From Rickettsiaceae bacterium (lineage in GTDB: Bacteria > Pseudomonadota > Alphaproteobacteria > Rickettsiales > Rickettsiaceae), in contig JAQSWU010000011.1 of assembly GCA_029266475.1 (NCBI GenBank), forward strand, positions 62,001 to 126,000: DNA of 64,000 nt, given 5' to 3'. The first letter of the stretch is position 1; each line of letters starts with the position of its first letter. The translations under genes were made by a program, and so were the position numbers. The notes beneath the pieces were generated by a model. That model searched no databases. It saw only the letters and a program-made list of their open reading frames with translations, and was not told the DNA's origin. This document shows positions 56,194 to 64,000 of the stretch, one piece after another.

Positions 56194-57094
56194 CGATAAA
56201 ACACTGTATCCATTAATTCTCTCATTAATACTACATTTAGTATTCATATATATATTCTTTTTTGGTTTGCCACATTTCTTTGAGGCTTTACCAGCTGATA
56301 ATAGAGTTGTAAGCGTAGAAGTTTTACCTATTTCTGAGCTTGCTAATATCAAAACGAAGAAAGCTCAGAAGGAGAAAAAGTTAGAAGCAGAAAAGTCAAA
56401 AAAAGTCGAGAAATCTAAAACAGAGCAGAAGCAAGAAACGAAGCAACAGGAAGATAAAACTATTAAGAAAGAGCCAGCAAAAAAGGTTGAAAATAAGCCT
56501 AAGCAGGAATCATTAAATAAAGACAAAGTAAAGATTAAAGAAAAAGAAAAACCTAAAGAGAAGCCGCAAGAAAAACATGATAATACTAAAAAGAAAGATA
56601 CTGTAAAAGAGAAAAAAAACCAGATTAAAGATGATAAGAAGACTAATGATAGCGACCTTGATACGCTGCTAAAAACCTTAGAGCAAGCTTCAGAAGGGGA
56701 AAAAGACGCTAAAACAAAACAAAAGGCACATAGTGAAGTAACAGAAGTTGGCAAGGAAGCTGAAGGCATATTCGATGAGACTCAACCAGAAGGTATTGAT
56801 TATACAAGCCTGCTTCGTCAGCAGATAGAGGACAATTGGACTCAGCCCCCAGGAGTTGTTGATAAAGTTTTTGCGCTCAAGTTCAATATTAGATATAATA
56901 TCGATGGCACGCTAATAGACTACAAGTTAATTGATAAAAACTGTAATGCACTTGATAATGCAACATGTATAGCTTTAATAGATAGTGCACAGCGAGCTAT
57001 TGCTGCAACAAGTCCAATTAAACATGTCGATTCTACGCGTTATAACGAATGGGGCGAGTTAAATTACACCTTTACTCCACCTTCATTAAGATAA
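56183..57094 (+). CDS. tolA: TolA
   Basis: A 303-residue envelope-spanning protein. One N-terminal helix (about 10-30) leads to a long Lys/Glu/Gln-rich helical domain (about 55-190), then a small C-terminal globular domain (IEDNWTQPPGVVDKVFALKF...). It has only two cysteines, in NCNALDNATC. Length is somewhat short because the helical rod is shorter. It links TolQR to TolB/Pal in the outer membrane. Confidence 0.88.
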   Translation: MMNNDKTLYPLILSLILHLVFIYIFFFGLPHFFEALPADNRVVSVEVLPISELANIKTKKAQKEKKLEAEKSKKVEKSKTEQKQETKQQEDKTIKKEPAKKVENKPKQESLNKDKVKIKEKEKPKEKPQEKHDNTKKKDTVKEKKNQIKDDKKTNDSDLDTLLKTLEQASEGEKDAKTKQKAHSEVTEVGKEAEGIFDETQPEGIDYTSLLRQQIEDNWTQPPGVVDKVFALKFNIRYNIDGTLIDYKLIDKNCNALDNATCIALIDSAQRAIAATSPIKHVDSTRYNEWGELNYTFTPPSLR

Positions 57095-57113
57095 TTTATT
57101 AGGTAATGTTACT

Positions 57114-58433
57114 ATGAAAAAATACTTATTTGCTTTAATGATCTATTTTATTGGATGTGCTAATAGTTTTGCGATTCTAGATATTACTATTAGTCAAGGT
57201 ACTGCTAACCCAACGCCAATAGCGCTTAATTATTTTGCATCATCAGACTTTTCTGAAAGAAGGCTTGCAGACAGAATACGTAGCGTTGTGCAGGCTGATT
57301 TAGAGAGATGTGGTTTCTTCAAAATTATTTCTCCTGATGCCTTTATTGAGGAGAAAACTGGGGTAGCCCATACCCCTTTATTCCAAGTATGGCGACAAAT
57401 AAATGCAACAGTGCTTTTAAACGCTTCTGTTAAGCAAAATGATAGAGGTAAGTATGAGGTAAGTTTCATCTTATGGGACTCTTATACTGAAAAAGACATT
57501 GCTGGCGAAATATATAATATTGATGAAAGATCGTGGCGCCGCGTTGCCCACAAGATCGCTGATAAGATATATGAGCGAATTACAGGTAATTTAGGTTACT
57601 TCGACACAAGAGTTGCCTATATATCTGAGATTCCAAGCTCAAGACAAAAGATCAAGAGACTTGCTATAATGGATCAAGATGGTGAGAATCATCATTATTT
57701 AACAGATGGAAAATCGCTTGTGTTAACCCCAAGGTTTTCACCAAAAGCAGATAAGATCCTTTATCTTTCTTATGTAAGCAGAAAGCCACGAGTATATTTA
57801 AGAGATCTTTACACTGGTAGGGAAAAAATTGTTGGCGATTTCCATGGCATGTCTTTTGCACCGCGTTTCTCGCCTAATGGAACTAAAGCTGTTATGTCGG
57901 TTGCAAGAGGAGGAGCTACTAATATTTTAGAAATAGATCTCCACTCTATGAGGATTAAAGCTTTAACAAATTCTGTTGCAGCAATTAATACTTCTCCAAA
58001 TTACTCCCCAGATGGCAGGCATATAGTTTTCAACTCGGACCGGGGTGGTTCGAGGCAACTTTATGTTATGGATGTTGATGGTAGTGACGTAAAAAGAATT
58101 AGCTTCGGCGATGGTAGCTATGCAGCGCCAGTATGGTCGCCGAAAGGAGACTATATCGCTTTCACTAAATCTGTTAGGGGAGAAGGTTTCTATATAGGCG
58201 TTATGAGACCTGATGGAACGGGTGAGCGAATTATCGCGCAAGGCTACCTAGTAGAGAGCCCTTCATGGGCCCCAAATGGTAGGGTAATAATGTACACTAA
58301 GGAAGAAAGACCAAACCGCGGTAAACCAGGTAAAAGTAAGATATACGCTATAGATATTACTGGTAATAATGAGTATGAACTTAAAACTCCGCATAATGCT
58401 TCCGACCCTGAATGGTCAAAATTACTCGATTAA
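57114..58433 (+). CDS. tolB: TolB
   Basis: A 439-residue periplasmic protein. The signal peptide is about residues 1-20 (FALMIYFIGCANSFA), then the N-terminal domain (about 25-165), then a six-bladed beta-propeller (FSPKADKILYLSYVSRKPRV; NSDRGGSRQLYVMDVDG). It binds Pal and connects the Tol machinery to the outer membrane. pal, which often follows, is not present downstream. Confidence 0.96.
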   Translation: MKKYLFALMIYFIGCANSFAILDITISQGTANPTPIALNYFASSDFSERRLADRIRSVVQADLERCGFFKIISPDAFIEEKTGVAHTPLFQVWRQINATVLLNASVKQNDRGKYEVSFILWDSYTEKDIAGEIYNIDERSWRRVAHKIADKIYERITGNLGYFDTRVAYISEIPSSRQKIKRLAIMDQDGENHHYLTDGKSLVLTPRFSPKADKILYLSYVSRKPRVYLRDLYTGREKIVGDFHGMSFAPRFSPNGTKAVMSVARGGATNILEIDLHSMRIKALTNSVAAINTSPNYSPDGRHIVFNSDRGGSRQLYVMDVDGSDVKRISFGDGSYAAPVWSPKGDYIAFTKSVRGEGFYIGVMRPDGTGERIIAQGYLVESPSWAPNGRVIMYTKEERPNRGKPGKSKIYAIDITGNNEYELKTPHNASDPEWSKLLD

Positions 58434-58955
58434 ACTACCTATAATAAATATGGGTATAAAAAGGTTAGATAGTTTAGGATTTGTAGGATACTATGAGGCT
58501 TAGTATTCTAGAACTCATCCCCCTCTTCTCCTTGATTATGCCCCCTTATTTTGAGAGCTTGCTCACTTCTAGCTCGGAGAGCTGCGTTCCTCAAATTATG
58601 AAGAAGTATATAAGGCCTTTCTAAGCTTTAAAGAAAATTAGCCAGCAAGGTAAAACTGTTATAATACTAATGGATAATCATATATGAAAAAATAGGGGGG
58701 GGGTCAAAAATTGTAACCCAAGGTTGAACTCACTCGGTATTTACTCTCTAACCTGTATAGACTCGTCGTTCTAGCGTTTTTGCCTTAAGCAGGCACATGA
58801 TTTTTAGTTCGAGAATTGGGAAGAAGAATAGAATCCCTTACTAACGCAGATTAATAGTAACACGATTTTAACTTGCCTTATTAATGCTCGTCGCTTGAAC
58901 AATCAGCAATCAGCTCAACTACTTGATCCTAGAAGCGGGCGTAACTAAAATCACA
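58434..58955. other. Gap after tolB
   Basis: About 520 bp with no supported gene. pal is not here. It contains the C-tract repeat (58636-58728) and otherwise degraded-looking sequence with stops in all frames. Confidence 0.6.
58636..58728 (-). repeat. C-tract dispersed repeat, long copy (inverted)
   Basis: A reverse-oriented partner of 49866-49958: on the minus strand it begins TTCAACC, has a nine-C tract, then TATTTTTTCATATATGATTA and TATAACA, and ends CTTGCTGGCTAATT. It lies 200 bp downstream of tolB. Confidence 0.78.
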
Positions 58956-59168
58956 TTAGTAATCCGAAGGAGGGATTTCTTGCTCTGGTACGTAATCAGG
59001 CTCTATCTCATCAGGGGTAGGTCCGATTATCTCTTGCTCAGGCCCCTGGCTCGGCATCTCCTGCTCAGGCTTTAATATTGGCGAGATTTTCTCAGGTTTT
59101 GAAATAGGAATTTCTTTCTGAGGTTCCTGTGGGTGTTTGGTGTTTTTCCTTATAAATCCTATATACAT
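58956..59168 (-). CDS. Pro/Glu-rich small protein
   Basis: A 70-residue protein. GGGAGGACATTATG marks the start at 59168; an in-frame extension upstream to 59231 is less likely. It begins MYIGFIRKN and is then made of short imperfect repeats around KPEQE and GPEQE, rich in Pro, Glu and Ile. No helix or signal. No known family. Low complexity makes both function and homology hard to judge. It is 14 bp or more from coq7 on the same strand and may be co-transcribed. Confidence 0.5.
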   Translation of the reverse strand: MYIGFIRKNTKHPQEPQKEIPISKPEKISPILKPEQEMPSQGPEQEIIGPTPDEIEPDYVPEQEIPPSDY

Positions 59169-59244
59169 AATGTCCTCCCAGATATTACTTATGAATCCAA
59201 ATTTTTTACTAGAAACGCAGCTAAACTTCAATATGCGAACCGCA

Positions 59245-59805
59245 CTAAATCCTTTTGCTTAAGGCAATTGCTGCCCGACAGAGATTTTGGATAGAAAGGG
59301 TAAGTAATTTGTTAAAAGGTGCTTGATTCGCATTGTTTTGCTCTGCAATATCTTTATGCTCAAGCTCTTCTGCACGAAATCTTTTAATTGATATTGCTAG
59401 CTCTTCTTTACCTGGAATATGGTAAGCTTCCAGATCATCAATTTGCTCCTGATAATGTTCTGCTATGACTTCTTCAACGGCCTGCGTACATAGCATTGCT
59501 GCTTCTTTACTTATAAAAGCTGTAATGGCACCTAGAGCATAGCCACCAACATGCCAGAGCGGCATTAAGATTGTAGGCCGAGCTTTATTTTCAACAATTT
59601 GTTGCTCAAAATAATTGAGGTGGGCTAGTTCCTGCTTATGCATTTCCTCTATTTTAGATTTCGTATTAGCATCCTTTGTAAAAGCGAGCTGGCCTTCATA
59701 AATTCTCCGTGCTCCATATTCCCCAGCATGATTAACTCTGATAATTGAGTCAATTAAGGCTTTCTTGCCCTCCTTAGTTAAAATATCTATTTTTCTTTTT
59801 TGCAT
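59245..59805 (-). CDS. coq7: Demethoxyubiquinone hydroxylase Coq7
   Basis: A 186-residue di-iron enzyme of ubiquinone synthesis that hydroxylates demethoxyubiquinone. The ligands are seen in VNHAGEYGARRIYEGQ, EMHKQELAHLNYFE, the EEVIAEHY segment and AEELEHKDIA (E and ExxH pattern). The role requires oxygen, so aerobic respiration is implied. It overlaps dsbB by 32 bp. Confidence 0.94.
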   Translation of the reverse strand: MQKRKIDILTKEGKKALIDSIIRVNHAGEYGARRIYEGQLAFTKDANTKSKIEEMHKQELAHLNYFEQQIVENKARPTILMPLWHVGGYALGAITAFISKEAAMLCTQAVEEVIAEHYQEQIDDLEAYHIPGKEELAISIKRFRAEELEHKDIAEQNNANQAPFNKLLTLSIQNLCRAAIALSKRI

Positions 59806-60280
59806 ATATTTTAATACTATAAACTAATAATAGTAGGCTAGTTAAGATGTTCCAGAAAGCCATAGAGAAACCAAATATGGTGTAGTCTACGTTTTTACAG
59901 GATACTGCTTGAGTGTTGTTTATAATATTCATTATATCATCAATTTGACTAGTTGCAATGGCTGTTTGATTTGCGCAATGGGCTGTCTCTTGAAATATCC
60001 CTTGCTCCATACCGAAATGGTAAGATGCAAGCATAAAGCTAGTTGCTAAGCTAATTAATATCAACTCAAGAGCAACGCGAGCAACGCAATTTGATAAAAG
60101 TGCTACTATGGCGAGAGAGAAAATCACCATATAGGGTATTCGCTCATATATACAGAGCATGCAAGGCTTATGATTGAGGCCATATTCCACAAACAAAGCA
60201 TATAAAACAACGAACGCAGATATGCTGGCCATAATGATGAAATAACTTTTTGGGTAGCTACGTTTGGATGCGTATCTCAT
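59774..60280 (-). CDS. dsbB: Disulfide bond protein DsbB
   Basis: A 168-residue four-helix membrane protein that reoxidises DsbA with quinone. The first pair lies in HKPCMLCIYERIPYM (CxxC), with the second pair of cysteines at HCANQ and SCKNVD. It may serve the DsbA-like lipoprotein at 14929. Its overlap with coq7, which makes quinone, is functionally neat but could be chance. Confidence 0.9.
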   Translation of the reverse strand: MRYASKRSYPKSYFIIMASISAFVVLYALFVEYGLNHKPCMLCIYERIPYMVIFSLAIVALLSNCVARVALELILISLATSFMLASYHFGMEQGIFQETAHCANQTAIATSQIDDIMNIINNTQAVSCKNVDYTIFGFSMAFWNILTSLLLLVYSIKIYAKKKNRYFN

Positions 60281-60364
60281 AATTCTAGTATTCTTTTGAA
60301 AAATTTGCTATAAGTTATATTTTATTATTCTACAGTAAATCAATAAATATAATACGAAAATCAT

Positions 60365-61948
60365 ATGGATGAGAAAACAAAGTTTGCACAAGATGCATTA
60401 GAGTCAAGAGCTTGGCCTTTCGTCGAAGCACAGCGCATTTTAGAACGTATAGGCTATAAAACCCCAGAAAAAGGGTATGTTTTATTTGAAACAGGTTATG
60501 GACCTTCTGGCCTACCACATATCGGTACATTTGGGGAGGTTGCCAGAACCACTATGGTGAGAAATGCCTTCCAGCTTTTATCAGATATTCCGACAAGACT
60601 TTTTTGTTTTTCAGATGATATGGACGGGCTTAGAAAAGTACCAACTAATATACCTAATCAGCAAATGGTTGCAGAACATATGGGCAAGCCCCTTACCGCT
60701 ATCCCCGACCCCTTCGGCGAGAAGGAAAGCTTCGGTCATTACATGAATGCAAAACTTCGCTCATTTTTAGATGCTTTTGGCTTTGAGTATGAGTTCCAAA
60801 GCGCCACAGAATGGTACAAATCAGGTAAATTCGATCATATGCTACTTAAAGTGCTTGAAAAATACGATGAGGTAAAAAATGTTGTAATGCCAACGCTCGG
60901 TGAAGAAAGGCAAGCAACCTACTCTCCATTCTTACCAGTCTGCCCTAAAACAGGCAGAGTGCTGCAAGCTCCTGTAGTTGCAACGAACCTTGATAAAGGC
61001 ACCATAACTTACCGTGACGAAGATGGGAGTCTAGTTGAAGTACCGGTTACTGGCGGGCATTGTAAATTACAATGGAAACCTGATTTCGGTATGCGCTGGG
61101 CAGCAATTGGCGTCGACTATGAAATGTATGGCAAGGACCACCTACCGAACGCTCAGCTGTATAGCAGAATTTGCAGCATCCTTGATGGCAACCCACCTAC
61201 ACAATATTTCTTTGAATTATTCCTTGGCGAAGATGGAGCGAAAATCTCTAAATCTAAAGGCAACGGTATTACAGTTGATGATTGGCTAAGATATGCTCCT
61301 GTTGAAAGTATGGCATTATTTATGTATCAATCGCCAAATAAAGCTAAAAGGTTATATTTTGATGTCATCCCGAAAAATGTTGATGAATATATAACCTTCA
61401 ATAGAAAATACTTTGAAGAACAAGATGGAGTTAAGAGATTTGCTAATCCTGTATTTCATATCCATTCAGGAGAAGTGCCTAGGGTTGAGACTTTTGGCCT
61501 TACATATAGCTTACTGCTTAACCTTGCCTCCGCTTGTAATCCTGATGATAAATCCGTACTCTGGGGATTCATCTCCAAATACGCACCCGAAGCTACGCCG
61601 GAAAACTCACCATTCCTAGATCGTTTAGCTGAATTTGCGGTCCAATATTACCATGATTTTGTTAAAGCAAATAAGCAGTATAGAGCGCCAAATGAGGAAG
61701 AAAAAATTCTTCTTAATAAGGTTATAGATTTTCTTGAAGGATTGAAGGGACTAGAGTCAGCAGAAGAAATACAAAGCGGCATCTATGCAATAGGTATGGA
61801 AGCTGGCTACGAGAATCTTCGCGACTTCTTTAAAGCTTTATATGAGATCTTACTTGGGCAGTCTGAAGGCCCGCGTCTTGGTTCATTTATTGCATTATAT
61901 GGCAAGAATGAAACTATTGATATGATAAAGAAGGCGCTGAGAGCATAA
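60365..61948 (+). CDS. lysS: Lysine--tRNA ligase, class I
   Basis: A 527-residue class I LysRS, the archaeal-type enzyme that alphaproteobacteria such as Rickettsia use in place of the common class II form. HIGH reads [13 protein letters not shown], and the KMSKS loop is [10 protein letters not shown]. The zinc-like cysteine region ([12 protein letters not shown]...[15 protein letters not shown]) is present. Complete. It charges tRNA-Lys. Confidence 0.96.
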   Translation: MDEKTKFAQDALESRAWPFVEAQRILERIGYKTPEKGYVLFETGYGPSGLPHIGTFGEVARTTMVRNAFQLLSDIPTRLFCFSDDMDGLRKVPTNIPNQQMVAEHMGKPLTAIPDPFGEKESFGHYMNAKLRSFLDAFGFEYEFQSATEWYKSGKFDHMLLKVLEKYDEVKNVVMPTLGEERQATYSPFLPVCPKTGRVLQAPVVATNLDKGTITYRDEDGSLVEVPVTGGHCKLQWKPDFGMRWAAIGVDYEMYGKDHLPNAQLYSRICSILDGNPPTQYFFELFLGEDGAKISKSKGNGITVDDWLRYAPVESMALFMYQSPNKAKRLYFDVIPKNVDEYITFNRKYFEEQDGVKRFANPVFHIHSGEVPRVETFGLTYSLLLNLASACNPDDKSVLWGFISKYAPEATPENSPFLDRLAEFAVQYYHDFVKANKQYRAPNEEEKILLNKVIDFLEGLKGLESAEEIQSGIYAIGMEAGYENLRDFFKALYEILLGQSEGPRLGSFIALYGKNETIDMIKKALRA

Positions 61949-62017
61949 AAGGCTTTCGTAAATAATTTATTAACTTTATGGCCTAATAATATCTCTATAT
62001 CGGATAAAAATTAGGCC

Positions 62018-62731
62018 ATGATTATGATAAAAAAAATTTCCTTTCTTGTTGCTGCATCTCTTGTAACCTTTTCGGCACATGCCTATGCGCCCTGGGCTAA
62101 AAATTACCTTCCTAAAAAATATGTCCGCTTAGAAACTGGATTTATGGTAAATAACCAAATTGAGCGGGATAACAATACATCAAAATATTCTACCAATAAT
62201 ACAACCTTTGGCGGCGCTGCAATTGGGTATGAATTCTTGGATGAATATAGAGGGGAAATAAATATATTATATACCCCAACAACAAAGACAAAAATCCAAA
62301 AATCTGGAGGACATGCCGAACTGCAAACTACTAATATTGCTGGGCTTGCCAATATCTACTTTGCCCCAAAAGATACGGAGCAAGTCTCACCATATGTATT
62401 TTTTGGCCTCGGCTTTACCAGCAACAGAACAAGCTATATCACAGATTATACCAGTAGCGGTGGTCTACTCAACGTACAAGAAGGGAGGAGGAACACACAT
62501 CTTGCTTGGAATGCTGGCTTTGGCATAACTTTATATATGACTGAGAGAACCATGTTTGACATTGGTTACCGCTTCATCAATTACGGCACTTTTAAATCAA
62601 AATTGAGCGGCACCTACGGACCTGCGCACGCTTCAAATGGCACTTCACATAAGGACGAAACTTATAATTATAATTTTGGCCAAGCAAAATCTTATCAAGT
62701 TACAGTAGGACTAAGATATTTCGTGAATTAA
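62018..62731 (+). CDS. Outer-membrane beta-barrel protein 2
   Basis: A 237-residue exported protein. The signal peptide is about residues 1-22 (MIKKISFLVAASLVTFSAHA). The mature part has alternating strands (YVRLETGFMVNNQIE; AAIGYEFLDEYRGEINILY) and ends VTVGLRYFVN. The layout matches eight-stranded OmpA-like or OmpW-like barrels and the surface antigens of Rickettsiales. The C-terminal residue is Asn rather than Phe, but YF precedes it. Confidence 0.83.
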   Translation: MIMIKKISFLVAASLVTFSAHAYAPWAKNYLPKKYVRLETGFMVNNQIERDNNTSKYSTNNTTFGGAAIGYEFLDEYRGEINILYTPTTKTKIQKSGGHAELQTTNIAGLANIYFAPKDTEQVSPYVFFGLGFTSNRTSYITDYTSSGGLLNVQEGRRNTHLAWNAGFGITLYMTERTMFDIGYRFINYGTFKSKLSGTYGPAHASNGTSHKDETYNYNFGQAKSYQVTVGLRYFVN

Positions 62732-62741
62732 TGGATGTAAT

Positions 62742-62951
62742 ATGAAAGAAAAGCTAAGCAGAAGAATGACTAACAAAGATTTGCAGGAAATGTTTCATGA
62801 AGGAAATTTAATTGCTCGAGCTTTAGATATTAGTAAGTTTAAAGCTATAGATCAAGACTTTGGTTTTGATACAATAGAAGTTAAAAATGAACTAAGATAT
62901 TTAACCTCAAAGAGAATTGACGGGAACGATTATAACGCTAGTTTTGGATAA
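62742..62951 (+). CDS. Small protein, possibly cut by IS982
   Basis: A 69-residue frame 10 bp after the barrel gene. It reads as a charged helical protein (MTNKDLQEMFHEGNLIARAL). Its end overlaps the IS982 remnant, so the original C-terminus may have been replaced by element sequence. Function unknown. Confidence 0.45.
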   Translation: MKEKLSRRMTNKDLQEMFHEGNLIARALDISKFKAIDQDFGFDTIEVKNELRYLTSKRIDGNDYNASFG

Positions 62952-63234
62952 GAGAAGTTTTAAGTTTATTTATTTTGGATGGTTTGAGTGCATATGCGGT
63001 TAGGCAAGCGAGTATATGTACTAAGAAGTTTATAGGTGATCTATGCCTTGTATGCTCTAACGACATTCTATTTATTAAGACATTGAGTACGGACTCAATT
63101 AAGCTTCTTTTTCGCAGAAGCATTTTATCTCCTATATCCATTAAATAATTTTTCATTGTCTTTTTTAGGGAAGTATAAAGCTGCAATCCTTTCGCGAAAA
63201 GCTCATTCCAAACCTCTTTAGAAATATACCCAGA
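62938..63234 (-). mobile_element. IS982-family transposase remnant
   Basis: The minus strand encodes the C-terminal part of an IS982 transposase: GYISKEVWNELFAKGLQLYT, then the YLMDIGDKMLLRKRSLIESV and EHTRHRSPINFLVHILACLT blocks. The frame is open from about 63234 to the stop at 62938, though the first ATG lies inside, at 63186. The N-terminal two thirds are absent. The cut coincides with the end of the IS3 element. Confidence 0.85.
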
Positions 63235-63236
63235 GG

Positions 63237-64000
63237 TGGTACCGATAAGTTAGACAGATTAGCAGCTATTATAAGGATAAATTCCCAAGTTAATTAAGCT
63301 GCTAAATTTAAGTATTGGTTTGATAAATTTTGATTATACACCTCACCTGGAGTTTTACCATCAAAAACTGAATGCGGCCTAATATAATTATAAAAATTGA
63401 CCCAATCATCAATTGATGATTTTAATTGCCTTACATTGTCAAACTCTTGTAGATAAATACACTCATATTTTAGTGACCGCCAAACACGCTCGATATAGAC
63501 GTTATCTATCCAACGACCTTTACCATCCATAGATATTTTGATATTATTAACTGTAAGCTTATTAGTAAAGTCAAGGCTAGTATATTGGGATCCTTGATCA
63601 GTATTAAAGATTTCTGCTTTACCATATTTCATTAATGCTTCATCAAGAGCATCTAAACAAAAATGAGGTATCCATAGTATTTGACAAGCGCCATGAGAGT
63701 ATTTTTCTTGAGTACCAGTCTTTGATAGCAACTAAATACATAAAGCCTTTTTTAATGGGTATATAAGTGATATCACTGCACCATACTTGGTTTGGCTTAT
63801 CGATAGTTAAGTTACGCAACAAATAAGGGTAAACATGATGCTCTTTATTTTTACATGTCGTCTTTGGCTTTTGATATATTGCGATTAGGTTCATCTTCTG
63901 CATTAGCCTGCGAATCCGATGACGGGCTACTTTATGACCAATTCTAGCCAAATACCTCTTCATCTGCCGTGAACCATAAAAGGAATATTTTAAATATACT
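63237..64000 (-). mobile_element. IS3-family element, 3' part, frameshifted, runs off window
   Basis: OrfB (integrase-type transposase) is coded from beyond 64000 down to 63294. YGSRQMKRYLARIGHKVARH and WCSDITYIPIKKGFMYLVA (first Asp) lie in the first frame. FNTDQGSQYTS (second Asp) and DNVYIERVWRSLKYE (Glu) lie in another. The frames join within TCATTTTTGTTTAG near 63655: one surplus T in a five-T run breaks the gene. The element end is near 63237 (TGGTACCGATAAGTTAGACA). It is inserted in IS982. Confidence 0.88.

Noticed and set aside
1-64000. tRNA, rRNA or CRISPR arrays
   Set aside because: No cloverleaf with acceptor and TTC-loop pattern, no rRNA stretch, and no regularly spaced direct repeats were found by eye.

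Overview
The window looks like the chromosome of an AT-rich, host-associated alphaproteobacterium of the order Rickettsiales. The evidence is a Tlc-type ATP/ADP translocase, a class I lysyl-tRNA synthetase, split b/b' subunits in an F0 ATP synthase operon without F1, a TrcR (DUF1013) regulator, DUF2125, an SdhAF4-like protein, and several ankyrin and leucine-rich-repeat proteins. A chemotaxis receptor, a PBP2/RodA cell-wall system and Tol proteins suggest a motile, walled member such as a Midichloriaceae-like symbiont of protists. That placement is inference, not proof.

Layout. 1-9.6 kb: chemotaxis receptor, a uracil-DNA glycosylase gene broken by one stop codon, a His-rich SEC-C protein, cysS, an orphan sensor kinase, then rodA-mreD-mrdA. 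9.6-12.5 kb: repeat-rich DNA and four tandem small genes sharing a C-x26-C motif, one of them stopped at codon 5. 12.6-15.6 kb: atpI-atpB-atpE-atpF'-atpF and a DsbA-like lipoprotein. 15.8-22.6 kb: an LRR protein and a tandem array of four long paralogs of unknown function. 22.7-28.1 kb: Nudix protein, dnaB, recR, ybaB, a two-frame dnaX and SRP RNA. 28.2-31.8 kb: a RipA-like membrane protein and a tryptophan-type ABC transporter operon behind a WWW leader peptide. 31.8-38.4 kb: trcR, tsf, rpsB, an RluA-type synthase, a drug/metabolite transporter, sdhAF4, rsmE and rnhB. 38.4-41.3 kb: accessory genes and an ankyrin protein. 41.4-45.5 kb: rnpA-yidD-yidC-engB-argB, ending in a strong terminator. 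45.5-51.6 kb: ankyrin, beta-barrel and unknown proteins, an S24 peptidase and DUF2125. 51.7-64 kb: tlc, an M32 carboxypeptidase, tolQRAB, coq7-dsbB, lysS, a second beta-barrel protein, then an IS982 remnant cut by an IS3-family element that runs off the window.

How it fits together. The core genes (translation, replication, cell wall, envelope) are intact and in familiar alphaproteobacterial orders. Tlc and the tryptophan-type transporter point to import of ATP and amino acids from a host. The accessory blocks hold probable host-interaction proteins. They sit among at least four families of short dispersed repeats and among genes with single nonsense changes, as expected in a genome undergoing slow decay.

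The four observations most worth following are: the trp-type leader peptide with its promoter and alternative RNA pairings in front of the ABC transporter; a prfB-like +1 frameshift site in dnaX that would make gamma and tau from one gene; the tandem quartet at 17.8-22.6 kb; and the C-x26-C family at 10.6-12.5 kb.
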